Notes: generated by a model not told the origin, from the sequence alone. A DNA stretch of 33,732 nt from Bacteroidales bacterium (GCA_016937255.1 JAFGWG010000087.1:1-33732); one strand, 5' to 3'. Positions 1-8,643 are shown, counted from the stretch's first letter. Translations and numbers: made by a program.

Positions 1-1076
1 GTGAATTCTAAAACAAGGGTATCTGTATGTATGAGTTTACCTTTGTGGAGGTTGCTAAGAACTTTGAAAGTTGTATCTGTAATGACTTTATTGTTTCGAA
101 GCTTAACATTCAAATCCTGATAAATGGTGTCTGCGAAGCTTCCATCACTGATAATACACCCTAAACTATCTTGCGTTCTGTTGGGAAGCCAGAAAATTAT
201 AGTGTCTTGATCATTATCCCATTCATATTGCACATCGCCACCCATTAAAATACTCACTTGTGGGTTTTTCAAGCTCTCTTTGAATCCTATTCTAACTGTT
301 CTGAAGCGAATGACTTCATTTTTGATTTTTTTCTGAGTGGTATCCGCATTTTCAAAAAGCCTGATTTTTAGAGAATCGAGGCGGGTATTCTCTGCATCCA
401 AAACGATAGGCTCAGGATAGAATCCTATTAATTCGGTGGCCAGATTAAATATATAATCAGAATTGGCATCTACCAGAGCCAGAGCATGATAGGTTCCGGG
501 CTTCAAATTACTGAACACAAAAGCGCCTTTTTCATTGCTATGTGCCAGATAAACCGGAGTAGTATCTTTAATATCATTTTTGCTATTGTGTAATAATACC
601 CAGGCTTCGTCATTAGATGTGTTTTCAAAGGCATTTATGGCAAACCCACTAATTGTGCAGGAATCAAGGTATGGTCCTGTACTAAAAACATAATGCATAT
701 TGGTGCTGATATTGCTTTCAGTAATATCCTGTACCGAATTCCCAAAAAAGATGTGATACGTACCTGCGTCAGCTAAGGAGTCGGGAAGTTTGATAATAAT
801 TTTCTTTCCTTTTGCAGTGATATCAACATCCTCTCCAATAAAAGGGTTCATTAAAACCTGAGAACGAGGATTATTCAGTTTAACAAACTCGTCGAATTCC
901 AAAATGATTTTGTTTCCTGTGAAATTAATGGTGGAATCAGCCGGATATGCTTGGAGAAGTTCTGGAGGAGCTTTATCTGTAGACCCTCCCGTAGGCTTAA
1001 CCACTGTTGCACAAGCCAATAGGGCAAGTGCGATTACTGCAACCAGGAGAAAATATATTCTTGTGGAATGATGCAT
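1..1076 (-). CDS. Ig-like (Big_5-type) domain lipoprotein, 3' end cut by window
   Basis: An open frame of 358 codons runs from an ATG at 1076 off the left edge. The N-terminus has a short charged start, a hydrophobic stretch and a lipobox (LLAC, Cys about residue 22), so it should be a lipoprotein of the cell envelope. Residues from about 35 to 140 read like the bacterial Ig-like fold seen in many Bacteroidota lipoproteins: a PPEL start, a FDEFV segment and a FGNSVQD segment. A carboxypeptidase-regulatory-like beta segment (NLKPGTYHALALVDAN) follows at about 195-215. The start codon lies 2 nt after the pgi stop, so it is probably co-transcribed and translationally coupled with pgi. The precise role is unknown. 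The family call comes from recognising the pattern, not from an alignment. Confidence 0.75.
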   Translation of the reverse strand, partial: MHHSTRIYFLLVAVIALALLACATVVKPTGGSTDKAPPELLQAYPADSTINFTGNKIILEFDEFVKLNNPRSQVLMNPFIGEDVDITAKGKKIIIKLPDSLADAGTYHIFFGNSVQDITESNISTNMHYVFSTGPYLDSCTISGFAINAFENTSNDEAWVLLHNSKNDIKDTTPVYLAHSNEKGAFVFSNLKPGTYHALALVDANSDYIFNLATELIGFYPEPIVLDAENTRLDSLKIRLFENADTTQKKIKNEVIRFRTVRIGFKESLKNPQVSILMGGDVQYEWDNDQDTIIFWLPNRTQDSLGCIISDGSFADTIYQDLNVKLRNNKVITDTTFKVLSNLHKGKLIHTDTLVLEF

Positions 1077-1078
1077 AA

Positions 1079-2419
1079 TTAGCTGTCTAATCTTTTTTCC
1101 AATTTTTCTTTAAGTTCTTCATATCCTTCTTTTCCCAAAAGAGCAAACATGTTTTTCTTGTAGGCTTCTACTCCCGGCTGATCAAATGGATTTACCTGTA
1201 ATGTATAAGCACTTACCGCACATGAGAATTCAAAGAAATAAAGAAGCTCAGATATACTGTATTCTGTAATATCAGGAATTTCAATTTCAATCACAGGAAC
1301 ACCTCCGTCAGAATGTGCAAGTTGGGTAGCACTTTCAGCTTTTCGGTTTACAAAAGATAGACTTTTTCCTGCAAGATAGTTTAGTCCATCATTGTCGTCT
1401 TCAAATAGTGGAATTTCAATATCGCTTTTAAGGTCTTTTACTGTAATGAAGGTCTCGAAAAATACCCGCAAACCATCCTGAACAAATTGACCGAGAGAGT
1501 GCAAATCGCTTGTGAAAGTAAGTGACGCAGGGAAAATTCCCTTATGTTCTTTACCTTCACTTTCTCCAAAAAGTTGTTTCCACCATTCACTAATGGTACT
1601 CAGCGAAGGGTAGAAAGTGCTTTGCAGTTCAATGGGTTTACCCTTCTGATATAGAAGGTTGCGAATAGCTGCATATTTTAATGCAGGATTATCTTCCAGT
1701 TTCTGGTGCGAACAAAGATATGTTTCTGCGTCTGAAGCGCCTTTCAACATTTCTTCAATATTGAATCCTGCAAGAGCAAGAGGCACCAGCCCAACCGGTG
1801 TAAAAACAGAGAAACGTCCGCCGATATCATCATCAATAACAAAACTGCGAAGATTTTCTTTATCGCAAAGTGAGCGTAGAGCGCCTATTTTTTCATCGGT
1901 TATTGCAACAATGCATTTACGGCTTTCTGAGCCATGTTTCTTTTGCAAAAGTGCTCTTAATAATCTAAATGCAATGGCAGGCTCAGTGGTTGTTCCTGAT
2001 TTTGAAATAACCACCACGGCAAAATTTTTGTCTTCGAGAAAAGCCAACAATTGTTGATGGTAAGACGGATCAAGATGATGTCCAGCAAAGAGGATTTCGC
2101 GCTTGTTTTTATCTGGAAAATGATCTTTCAAGGCATCGTAAACAGCTTTTGTGCCTAGATACGATCCACCAATGCCCACAACAACAATATAATCGGGAGA
2201 AAAGGCATCGATATCTTTTTTGCAATCTTGTATTTCACTTAGAATTTTAGCATTCCCCAAACACTGAGTTGGCCAATGCAGCCAGCCGGTAAACTCAGAC
2301 CCACGCCCGTTTCTTTCCAAAAGCAATTTCGAAGCATGTATAATAAATGGATCGATTTGATTAAAATCTTCTTCAGTAAGAAAATCTTTTAGTAAATTTA
2401 CGTTGATTTTTGTACGCAT
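1079..2419 (-). CDS. pgi: Glucose-6-phosphate isomerase
   Basis: This 446-residue protein interconverts glucose-6-phosphate and fructose-6-phosphate in the cytoplasm, the second step of glycolysis. The length fits the short form of the enzyme found in Bacteroidota and Firmicutes rather than the roughly 550-residue enterobacterial form. The first SIS domain carries GIGGSYLGT at about 82-90. The phosphosugar-binding segment SKSGTTTEPA follows, then the family signature GGRFSVFTPVG around 200-210 and the active-site region GESEGKEHKG near 290. A C-terminal helix contains the usual YKKN. The start ATG at 2419 has a TATCTTTG promoter-like box just upstream. The downstream lipoprotein gene begins 2 nt after the stop. 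Confidence 0.96.
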   Translation of the reverse strand: MRTKINVNLLKDFLTEEDFNQIDPFIIHASKLLLERNGRGSEFTGWLHWPTQCLGNAKILSEIQDCKKDIDAFSPDYIVVVGIGGSYLGTKAVYDALKDHFPDKNKREILFAGHHLDPSYHQQLLAFLEDKNFAVVVISKSGTTTEPAIAFRLLRALLQKKHGSESRKCIVAITDEKIGALRSLCDKENLRSFVIDDDIGGRFSVFTPVGLVPLALAGFNIEEMLKGASDAETYLCSHQKLEDNPALKYAAIRNLLYQKGKPIELQSTFYPSLSTISEWWKQLFGESEGKEHKGIFPASLTFTSDLHSLGQFVQDGLRVFFETFITVKDLKSDIEIPLFEDDNDGLNYLAGKSLSFVNRKAESATQLAHSDGGVPVIEIEIPDITEYSISELLYFFEFSCAVSAYTLQVNPFDQPGVEAYKKNMFALLGKEGYEELKEKLEKRLDS

Positions 2420-2440
2420 TTTGGCTCAACTTGATTATGA

Positions 2441-2448
2441 CAAAGATA
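2441..2448 (-). promoter_or_regulatory. Candidate -7 element for pgi
   Basis: The minus strand reads TATCTTTG here, matching the Bacteroidota -7 consensus TAnnTTTG, and would place the transcript start about 15 nt before the pgi ATG. A TTTG lies only 14 nt further upstream, shorter than the usual spacing of about 19-21, so the -33 element is uncertain. A second TATCTTTG on the same strand at 2563-2570 is an alternative distal promoter. Confidence 0.45.
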
Positions 2449-2590
2449 CAAACTTATAAAAACAAAGATGCAGGAAAATTGTTTTCCCTGCATCCATGTG
2501 TTAAACCAATAAATTAACCAAAAACCTGAAAAATATCTTAGTATTTGTATTTTTCGCTGCTACAAAGATACGATACGGAAAAGCCATTCT

Positions 2591-2627
2591 GTGTTAAGTG
2601 ATGTTAAGAAGTGTTAACAAGTGTTAA
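2591..2627 (+). promoter_or_regulatory. Four direct repeats at exact 10-bp period; probable response-regulator operator
   Basis: The heptamer GTGTTAA occurs at 2591, 2611 and 2621, with ATGTTAA at 2601. All four are in the same orientation, start exactly 10 bp apart and are separated by 3-nt spacers. A fifth GTGTTAA lies at 2498. OmpR/PhoB-family regulators bind head-to-tail direct repeats of about 10-11 bp, and the gene pair immediately downstream encodes such a regulator, so autoregulation is the natural reading. The array ends 13 nt before the kinase ATG, so binding would interfere with, or closely control, transcription of the pair. It might also reach the divergent pgi. That the regulator binds here is inferred. 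Confidence 0.6.
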
Positions 2628-2640
2628 TTTGCAAAGAAAT

Positions 2641-4350
2641 ATGTCCAACAACAATCGCTTAAAATATATAATCATCATCCTTTCGGCATCTGCTATGCTT
2701 GGAATTGCTGGTGTACAATATTATTATTTGCGCACAGCAATCGATGCAAAAGAGGCTACTTTCGACCGAAATGTTAACGAGGCGGTTTCTCGTGTCATTT
2801 ATCAAATAGAAAAACATGAAATTGCAGTACAATTAAAAAGTAAGCTTCAGACATACTCCAAAGGAGTTGGGCTAATTAACCTTCTTGATTCTCTTAATCA
2901 AAGCCTGTTTCAATCGTTGCAGGAGATGGGAATTGATAGCATGGGTGAGGACTCGGTGGTGGATCTCACTCGAGAGCGAATTAGCTTTCAGATTGCCATG
3001 AACCGCTATGGCGAATACCAGCAGGGGCTCGATTCGTCCTTAAGGTATAATTCAATGGATACATTGGATGCGGATTCCTTGAAGCGGCTGCAACTTTTTG
3101 AAGCTATTCAAAACCGCCGATTGTTTACCGCTAAAAAGAATATACAATATTCAAAAGACGATAAAACCAATACCTACGAAGATAAGCAGGAGTTTTTACT
3201 TTATGATTCTCTATATACCAGTGTAGAACAATACCTGATGCGCACATATATTATTGGCGATGTAATGGAGGACTTTTTCAATATTAATCATTTTTCTCCT
3301 ATTGAAACACGTATTGATTCATCATTTATTGATTCTTTGATTGCATCTGAACTTTCTTTGAAGGGAATAAATATTGAGTATGACTTTGGAATTTATAGCC
3401 CGCGCAGAGATACAATTTTACTTCAAAAAACAGGTAAATACGAAGAGGAATTGCGCAACGAAGGTTATGGGTTCAGACTTTTTCCGAGCGATATGTTTTC
3501 TCCTCCTGAGTACTTACTAATTTATTTTCCCAAGAAAAGCAGCTATATTTATGCGGAGGTGTCCGGCATGTTTTTGCTCACGCTTGTATTGGTCGCAGTT
3601 ATTATATTCTCGTTTTTCTTTGTGGTCTTTTCATTACTCAGACAGAAAAAATTGTCGGAAATGAAAACAGATTTCATTAATAATATGACCCATGAAATAA
3701 AGACACCAATTTCAACTATATCACTAGCTTGTGAGGTTTTATCTGATAATCAGACTGAAATTTCGCCCGAAAAACAATTTGAATTCATTCATATTATTGC
3801 GCAAGAAAACAAGCGTCTGGCCGCCATGACAGAAAAGATATTGCAAACTGCAATTATTGAAAAAGGCCGAATGGGATTAAAAAGAGAAAAGCTTAATACA
3901 CATCATATCATACAACAGGCTGTTGAAAATATTCAGCTATTGGTGGAGCAGAAAGACGGCGTCATTGAACAAGATTTGTCAGCAGAAAGAACATTAATCA
4001 TGGCAGATTCCATACATTTTGAGAATGCAATTTTTAATCTTCTCGATAATGCAAACAAATACAGCGAAACACAACCTAAAATAGAAATCCAAACGAAAAA
4101 CATAAACAATAGCATATTGATTTCAATTAAAGACCATGGAATTGGGATTTCAAAAAAAGATCAGAAACGAATTTTTGAAAGACTCTATCGTGTGCCAACC
4201 GGAGATGTTCATAATGTTAAAGGGTTTGGTCTTGGGCTAAATTATGTTAAAGCTATTATTGAGGGTCACGAGGGAGAAATCACACTGCAAAGTGAACTTG
4301 GAAAAGGCTCAGAATTTATTATTAAAGTACCTTTGTATCATGCGAAATAA
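2641..4350 (+). CDS. Two-component sensor histidine kinase (RprX-like)
   Basis: A 569-residue membrane kinase that should autophosphorylate on histidine and pass the phosphate to the regulator encoded next. It has a membrane segment at about residues 8-28, an extracytoplasmic sensor region of roughly 280 residues with no recognised domain, and a second membrane segment near 310-335. The kinase core follows: an H-box with MTHEIKTPI (His351), an N-box (NAIFNLLDNANKYS), a G1 box (DHGIGIS) and a G2 box (GFGLGLNYVK). I chose the ATG at 2641. The in-frame GTG at 2611 lies inside the direct-repeat array and would put ten atypical residues before the membrane segment. The last 11 nt overlap the regulator gene. 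The architecture resembles the RprX family of Bacteroidota; the stimulus is unknown. Confidence 0.92.
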   Translation: MSNNNRLKYIIIILSASAMLGIAGVQYYYLRTAIDAKEATFDRNVNEAVSRVIYQIEKHEIAVQLKSKLQTYSKGVGLINLLDSLNQSLFQSLQEMGIDSMGEDSVVDLTRERISFQIAMNRYGEYQQGLDSSLRYNSMDTLDADSLKRLQLFEAIQNRRLFTAKKNIQYSKDDKTNTYEDKQEFLLYDSLYTSVEQYLMRTYIIGDVMEDFFNINHFSPIETRIDSSFIDSLIASELSLKGINIEYDFGIYSPRRDTILLQKTGKYEEELRNEGYGFRLFPSDMFSPPEYLLIYFPKKSSYIYAEVSGMFLLTLVLVAVIIFSFFFVVFSLLRQKKLSEMKTDFINNMTHEIKTPISTISLACEVLSDNQTEISPEKQFEFIHIIAQENKRLAAMTEKILQTAIIEKGRMGLKREKLNTHHIIQQAVENIQLLVEQKDGVIEQDLSAERTLIMADSIHFENAIFNLLDNANKYSETQPKIEIQTKNINNSILISIKDHGIGISKKDQKRIFERLYRVPTGDVHNVKGFGLGLNYVKAIIEGHEGEITLQSELGKGSEFIIKVPLYHAK

Positions 4351-5035
4351 TAAAATCTGCATATTGCTGGCCGAAGATGACGTGAATCTTGGCGTTATTT
4401 TGAAAAGCTTTCTTTCAGCCAAAGGCTTTGACGTTATTCTTACCCGTAACGGAAATGAAGCACTCGATCAATACAAAAGTACGTCTGGTATAGATCTAGC
4501 TTTAGTCGATGTAATGATGCCCGATAAAGATGGCTTTGCTCTTGCCAAAGACCTGAAATCAATGTCTGCCAATCTGCCATTAATTTTTTTAACCGCCAAA
4601 ACCATGCAAGATGATATTCTAAAAGGTTTTGAACTGGGTGCCGACGATTATATCACTAAGCCTTTTAGTATGGATGTACTACTAGCGCGCATTAATGCAT
4701 TGGTCAATAGATTGGTCAATGTTTCCCAAGAAAGTGATGAAAACATCAGCCTGGGTAAATTGGTTTTCGATTTCAGCAGACAAACGGTAAATAAAGGAAA
4801 TGAAGTGAAAAAACTTACCGCAAAAGAAGCCGAATTGCTTAAACTTCTAGTAGAAAACAAAAATAATATTACAGATAGAAAAACTGCATTAGACCTAATT
4901 TGGGGCAATGATGATTATTTTAGCTCCCGAAGCATGGACGTGTATATCACTCGCTTACGTAAGGTCTTAAAAATGGATGAAAATATAGAATTGATGAATA
5001 TTCACGGCCGCGGTTATAAACTTATGTGCAATTAA
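4340..5035 (+). CDS. OmpR/PhoB-family response regulator (RprY-like)
   Basis: A 231-residue cytoplasmic DNA-binding regulator. The receiver domain (about 1-120) has the acidic pocket EDD at 12-14, the phosphoacceptor Asp57 in LVDVMMP, Thr85 and the conserved Lys107 in ITKPF. The winged-helix domain (about 130-231) ends with the recognition and wing segments SMDVYITRLRKVL and GRGYKL. The start ATG at 4340 overlaps the kinase stop, giving MRNNKICILLAEDD as a normal receiver beginning. Longer in-frame starts lie inside the kinase gene and make no family sense. Overlap with the kinase implies coupled translation and a cognate pair. The 10-bp direct repeats at 2591-2627 are its likely binding site. 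Confidence 0.95.
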   Translation: MRNNKICILLAEDDVNLGVILKSFLSAKGFDVILTRNGNEALDQYKSTSGIDLALVDVMMPDKDGFALAKDLKSMSANLPLIFLTAKTMQDDILKGFELGADDYITKPFSMDVLLARINALVNRLVNVSQESDENISLGKLVFDFSRQTVNKGNEVKKLTAKEAELLKLLVENKNNITDRKTALDLIWGNDDYFSSRSMDVYITRLRKVLKMDENIELMNIHGRGYKLMCN

Positions 5036-5058
5036 TGTGATCAAAGCAGCGAATTTCT

Positions 5059-5066
5059 TAAATTTG
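5059..5066 (+). promoter_or_regulatory. -7 promoter element for the DUF5063 gene
   Basis: TAAATTTG matches the Bacteroidota -7 consensus TAnnTTTG exactly and would start transcription near 5073, giving a leader of about 25 nt to the ATG at 5099. No clear -33 TTTG was found. The GTG at 5066-5068 overlaps this element, which argues against the longer reading frame starting there. Confidence 0.5.
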
Positions 5067-5098
5067 TGCTTTCATATTATCGAAAGAAATTCTGGCAC

Positions 5099-5617
5099 AT
5101 GAATCAAGTAACAGATGACTATATGGCTGTCAGAGAGCTTCTGACCCTTGGCAATGAATATTGCTATTTCGCAGAAAATCAATCTAAATACGAAGAAAGC
5201 TATCGCCTGACTTTCTTACAACGAGCATTGGCGGCGCTATATCTGAAAGGCTCACTGCTTCCTGAAATACTGGAATGTGATACCGCATATATGCAACGCT
5301 TTGTGACTGAAGAAAACTACGAAATTCTCTTCAATGAAATGCGTGAACGATTTGGGAAAAATGATTTGTTTCACACCGCAGATTCTATTAGTGGAGATCT
5401 TATCGAACATAGTCTTTCTGAACTTTTGTGCGACATTTATCAAGACATGAAAGACCTTTTCATTACTTTCAGCAAGGGCTTGGAGGCCGAAAAACAATGC
5501 GTGGCCTACTATGCAGCAACATGGTTTCAAGAGCGTTGGGGAAAATCAATTGCTATGGCTCTGCCCATAATTCATGAATTAATGTCAGCCGAAAATCCAG
5601 ATATGGACTTGGAATAA
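5099..5617 (+). CDS. DUF5063-domain protein
   Basis: A 172-residue, mostly helical, probably cytoplasmic protein without signal peptide or membrane segment. From memory of the family, several landmarks match Bacteroidota DUF5063 proteins: an N-terminal EYCYFAE segment, then YLKGSLLPE, YVTEENYEIL, LLCDIYQDMKDLFITF and a C-terminal WFQERWGKS. The function of the family is unknown. The ATG at 5099 is preferred over an upstream GTG at 5066, because the latter sits inside a promoter-like TAAATTTG box and would add residues not typical of the family. It lies between the two-component genes and an exported thioredoxin-like protein; its own promoter suggests a separate unit. Confidence 0.75.
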   Translation: MNQVTDDYMAVRELLTLGNEYCYFAENQSKYEESYRLTFLQRALAALYLKGSLLPEILECDTAYMQRFVTEENYEILFNEMRERFGKNDLFHTADSISGDLIEHSLSELLCDIYQDMKDLFITFSKGLEAEKQCVAYYAATWFQERWGKSIAMALPIIHELMSAENPDMDLE

Positions 5618-5647
5618 TATTTGTTAAACAACTAAAAAAAGAAACCC

Positions 5648-7084
5648 ATGAATAAGATAATTCCGGCTATCCTTTTTATATGCCTCTTTGCCAGTACCTT
5701 GTTTTCACAAGAAATTCCAGGCTATAAAATTGACATTAAAGTCAAAAACCTCAAGGATACATCTGTTTATTTAGGTTATTACTTCGGAAAATACCAGTAT
5801 ATCCGCGATACTGTACAACTCGATGCAAATGGAGAAGGTGTTTTTGAAACCACTGACACTGTTGGCGGAGGTATTTATTTTATTGTATTACCCAGTAAAA
5901 AGTATTTCGAAATTTTACTTGATCGCGAACGCACGTTTTATGCAGAATGCGATACCGGAGATGTAACCTCCAGCCTAAAAGTAAAAGGAAGCAAGGATAA
6001 TATTGCATTTGCTGAATACCAAAAATATATAGCAGAAAAAGGAAAAGAGATCGAAGCATTAATGCCCATTTATAATAAAATAAAAGATGGAGACAATAAA
6101 GACTCCATCGATTTAATGACCAAGAAAATGCAATTCATAAACGAAGAGGTAGTTGATTATAAAGAAAAATTCATTAAAAAATATCCCGAATCATTTCTCT
6201 CAGTGGTTTTCAAAGCCTCGAAAGAACCTGAAATGGCTGAAACACCACTCAAACCAGATGGCACCAAAGATTCGATTGCAGAATATCAGTATTATAAATC
6301 TCATTTCTGGGATGAAATTGATTTGACAGACGACAGACTTCTACGCACCCCTGTCTTAAACAATAAAATAGATCAGTATTTCAATAAAGTAATTGCTCAG
6401 ATACCCGACACCATTATTTCTGAAGTTGATAAAATTATTGAAATGTCTCGACCGAATAAAGAGGTTTTCAAATATGTGGTTTGGTATCTAACACACAATT
6501 ATGAAACATCTCACGTGATGGGATTTGATGCAATATTTGTTCATATAGTAGACTATGTATATCGCGTAGGTGATGCGTTTTGGGTGTCGGAAAAAGTCCT
6601 TCAAAAAATTATTGAGCGGGCTGATGCATTAAAACCAAATCTGATTGGTGCAATTGCGCCAAATCTAATTCTGCTAAATACTGAAAACAAACTTGTGCCT
6701 ATGCATGCAGTACCTGCAGAATACATGATTATTTATTTTTGGTCATACGACTGCGGTCACTGTGCTAAAGAAACACCACGTTTGGTGGAATATTATAATG
6801 AAGTTAAAGATACCTTTGATCTAAAAGTGTATGCAGTTTGCACCGACACTAGTATTACCAAATGGCAACAGACGCTGGAAGAAAAGAAAATGGGAGATTT
6901 CATCAATGTAAATGGCACACGTAGTGCTTTAGGAAATTTTCATGATCTATACGATATTTATTCAACCCCTGTAGTATATTTGGTAGATCGAAAAAAACGC
7001 ATCATTGCCAAAAGAATTCCTGTCGAAAGTATTGGTACTTATTTAGATCATTATCGAAAAGATCCTTTGTTCGACGTTGAATAA
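5648..7084 (+). CDS. Exported thioredoxin-like protein, DUF4369/DUF5106 type
   Basis: A 478-residue protein with a signal peptide ending near residue 20 (FASTLFSQE), so it probably works in the periplasm or at the outer membrane. Residues from about 25 to 115 form the beta-rich DUF4369-type N-domain (DTSVYLGYYFG... VYLG pattern). A helical middle region of DUF5106 type spans about 120-330. The C-terminal redoxin domain has the active-site motif CGHC (Cys369, Cys372) in a FWSYDCGHCAKE context and the cis-proline segment STPVVYLVD near 440. It is likely a TlpA/ResA-like thiol-disulfide oxidoreductase; its substrate is unknown. The start is 30 nt after the DUF5063 stop and a weak TAATATTTG box sits between them, so joint transcription is possible. 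Confidence 0.88.
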   Translation: MNKIIPAILFICLFASTLFSQEIPGYKIDIKVKNLKDTSVYLGYYFGKYQYIRDTVQLDANGEGVFETTDTVGGGIYFIVLPSKKYFEILLDRERTFYAECDTGDVTSSLKVKGSKDNIAFAEYQKYIAEKGKEIEALMPIYNKIKDGDNKDSIDLMTKKMQFINEEVVDYKEKFIKKYPESFLSVVFKASKEPEMAETPLKPDGTKDSIAEYQYYKSHFWDEIDLTDDRLLRTPVLNNKIDQYFNKVIAQIPDTIISEVDKIIEMSRPNKEVFKYVVWYLTHNYETSHVMGFDAIFVHIVDYVYRVGDAFWVSEKVLQKIIERADALKPNLIGAIAPNLILLNTENKLVPMHAVPAEYMIIYFWSYDCGHCAKETPRLVEYYNEVKDTFDLKVYAVCTDTSITKWQQTLEEKKMGDFINVNGTRSALGNFHDLYDIYSTPVVYLVDRKKRIIAKRIPVESIGTYLDHYRKDPLFDVE

Positions 7085-7093
7085 ATTCACACT

Positions 7094-7999
7094 GTGAAAA
7101 TACGCTCCATTTTTAGTTCCTCTAGGAATCAGGGTTTGCTATACGCAATGGCTGATGTATTGTCCATGACTGGCGTATACATCATTACTAAATTATTTCT
7201 AAACGACTTGCCTTTCCCAGTTTTTGGGGTTTATTGGTTTAGCGCCGGCTTGCTCTGGAATACCATCATAGTATTTGTTAAACCCAATGTGATTAAAAAA
7301 TTCAAGTTTGAAAGAAACTTTCTAGCCTTTCTGTTTCTAGTTGGCTTACTTGATATGACAGCGACCCTCATGTGGTTTAAGGCCATTAACGACACGGATA
7401 ACCCATCGCTGGTTTCATTTATGACCAATATCGGGCCCATTTATGCTGCTATTTTGGGGTATTTATTCTTAAAAGAACGATTCTCCCTTTCTGAGATTAG
7501 CGGAGTAATTATTACCCTTGCAGGAGCTGTCTTAATCGGATACAGAAAAGATTTCACATGGGCTGAATTTCTTTTTACCGGAGCTGGACTAATATTAATT
7601 TCTTCTTTACTCAGTGCTATAGGAAAAGTTATTCTGAAACCTCGGATAAAAAATTATCACCCTATAATGTTGAGTATTAACAGGATATTATACCTGCTAA
7701 GTTTTTCACTAATTGCCTGTTTTATAATGGGCTACGACCTTGCCATTGACCCAAAACTAATACTGGCTATTGCTGGCGGCTCCCTCCTTGGGCCCTTCAT
7801 TTCAGCTTTCGCAGGATACAATGCGTTGGAACGATTAAAGGTAACTACATGGTCTATTCTTAGTACCAGTCGATCCTTTTTTGTACTCATTGCAGGGTTT
7901 CTGGTCATGGGGATTTTACCCGAAACATATCAGATATTCGGAGGTATTCTCACCGTAATAGGTGTGCTTGTAATTACTTTTGCAAGGGTGAAAAAGTAA
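7094..7999 (+). CDS. EamA/DMT-family transporter
   Basis: A 301-residue polytopic membrane protein with about ten predicted hydrophobic segments and an internal duplication typical of the drug/metabolite transporter superfamily. The first EamA half carries FMTNIGPIYAAILGYLFLKERF, the second FISAFAGYNALERLKVTTWSIL followed by a GILPETYQIFGGILTVIG end. The substrate cannot be read from sequence. I kept the GTG start at 7094, 9 nt after the preceding stop. The next ATG at 7148 falls inside the first membrane helix and would truncate it. The gene probably shares a transcript with the thioredoxin-like gene upstream. No terminator is evident after it. Confidence 0.88.
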   Translation: MKIRSIFSSSRNQGLLYAMADVLSMTGVYIITKLFLNDLPFPVFGVYWFSAGLLWNTIIVFVKPNVIKKFKFERNFLAFLFLVGLLDMTATLMWFKAINDTDNPSLVSFMTNIGPIYAAILGYLFLKERFSLSEISGVIITLAGAVLIGYRKDFTWAEFLFTGAGLILISSLLSAIGKVILKPRIKNYHPIMLSINRILYLLSFSLIACFIMGYDLAIDPKLILAIAGGSLLGPFISAFAGYNALERLKVTTWSILSTSRSFFVLIAGFLVMGILPETYQIFGGILTVIGVLVITFARVKK

Positions 8000-8085
8000 T
8001 AAAAACAACATTTGGCCTCTTAATCCAAGAAACCATAAACACCTGTTTATCAATAACATTTTATGCTTTTCAAAAAAAATCTACC

Positions 8086-8093
8086 TACCTTTG
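8086..8093 (+). promoter_or_regulatory. -7 promoter element for the ECF sigma operon
   Basis: TACCTTTG matches TAnnTTTG exactly and sits about 47 nt before the sigma-factor ATG, in the 140-nt gap after the EamA gene. A T-rich stretch at 8064-8070 is a weak -33 candidate. The consensus is that of the primary sigma factor, so the operon may have basal housekeeping expression besides any autoregulation. Confidence 0.55.
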
Positions 8094-8139
8094 TAACATA
8101 ATGAAAACTTGATCGTCTTAATGTCGTAATAATTTTTAC

Positions 8140-8643
8140 ATGACCAGATCAGAATACAACAATTGCGTAGATGATTATTCAGATGCCATTTTCCGTTTTA
8201 TTAGGAAAAGTCTGAATGACGAAGATGATGCAGCCGATATTGTGCAGGAAGCTTTTATGCGATTGTGGGAAAAAGTAGAATCAGTCAGCTATGATAAAGT
8301 AAAATCGTATTTGTTCACTTCAGCATATCATATTATGATTGATTTCATTAGAAAACGGAAAAAGATTGTAGCCGAAAAAGACAGCGGCGACGTTTTCATG
8401 GATGAAAAATACGGTTCCTACGATGCAGACATGAATATAGATTTGAAATCGGTTCTCAATGAGGCGCTGTCGCGTTTACCCGAAATTCAGCGAAGTGTGA
8501 TTTTACTACGCGATTATGAGGGGTATTCGTATCAAGAAATCGGAGAAGTTTGCAAATTGAATGAAAGCCAGGTAAAGGTTTATATATATCGAGCCCGACT
8601 CACTCTGCAAAAATATCTGAAAAACGTGGATTTGGTAATTTAA
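8140..8643 (+). CDS. ECF-type RNA polymerase sigma factor
   Basis: A 167-residue sigma-70 factor of the extracytoplasmic-function group. Region 2 spans about 10-80 and shows the typical DAADIVQEAFMRLWEK helix and the SYLFTSAYHIMIDFIRKRKK segment that contacts the -10 region. Region 4 spans about 105-160, with LPEIQRSVILLRDYEGYSYQEIGEV and the helix-turn-helix NESQVKVYIYRAR. There is no region 1 or 3, as expected for this group. The gene is followed 11 nt later by a membrane anti-sigma-like gene and then an outer-membrane barrel gene, which is the usual Bacteroidota envelope-sensing arrangement. The inducing signal is unknown. Confidence 0.94.
   Translation: MTRSEYNNCVDDYSDAIFRFIRKSLNDEDDAADIVQEAFMRLWEKVESVSYDKVKSYLFTSAYHIMIDFIRKRKKIVAEKDSGDVFMDEKYGSYDADMNIDLKSVLNEALSRLPEIQRSVILLRDYEGYSYQEIGEVCKLNESQVKVYIYRARLTLQKYLKNVDLVI

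Noticed and set aside
1659-2057. Opposite-strand 132-codon frame inside pgi
   Set aside because: It lies entirely inside conserved pgi coding sequence and resembles no protein I know.
2611-2640. GTG start extending the histidine kinase by ten residues
   Set aside because: It lies inside the phased GTGTTAA repeats, and the ATG at 2641 gives a normal N-terminus before the first membrane segment.
5066-5098. GTG start extending the DUF5063 protein
   Set aside because: The codon overlaps a TAAATTTG promoter box, so it would not be inside the transcript.
8000-8085. RNA gene or riboswitch before the ECF operon
   Set aside because: No convincing stem or known motif seen; the stretch is AT-rich spacer.
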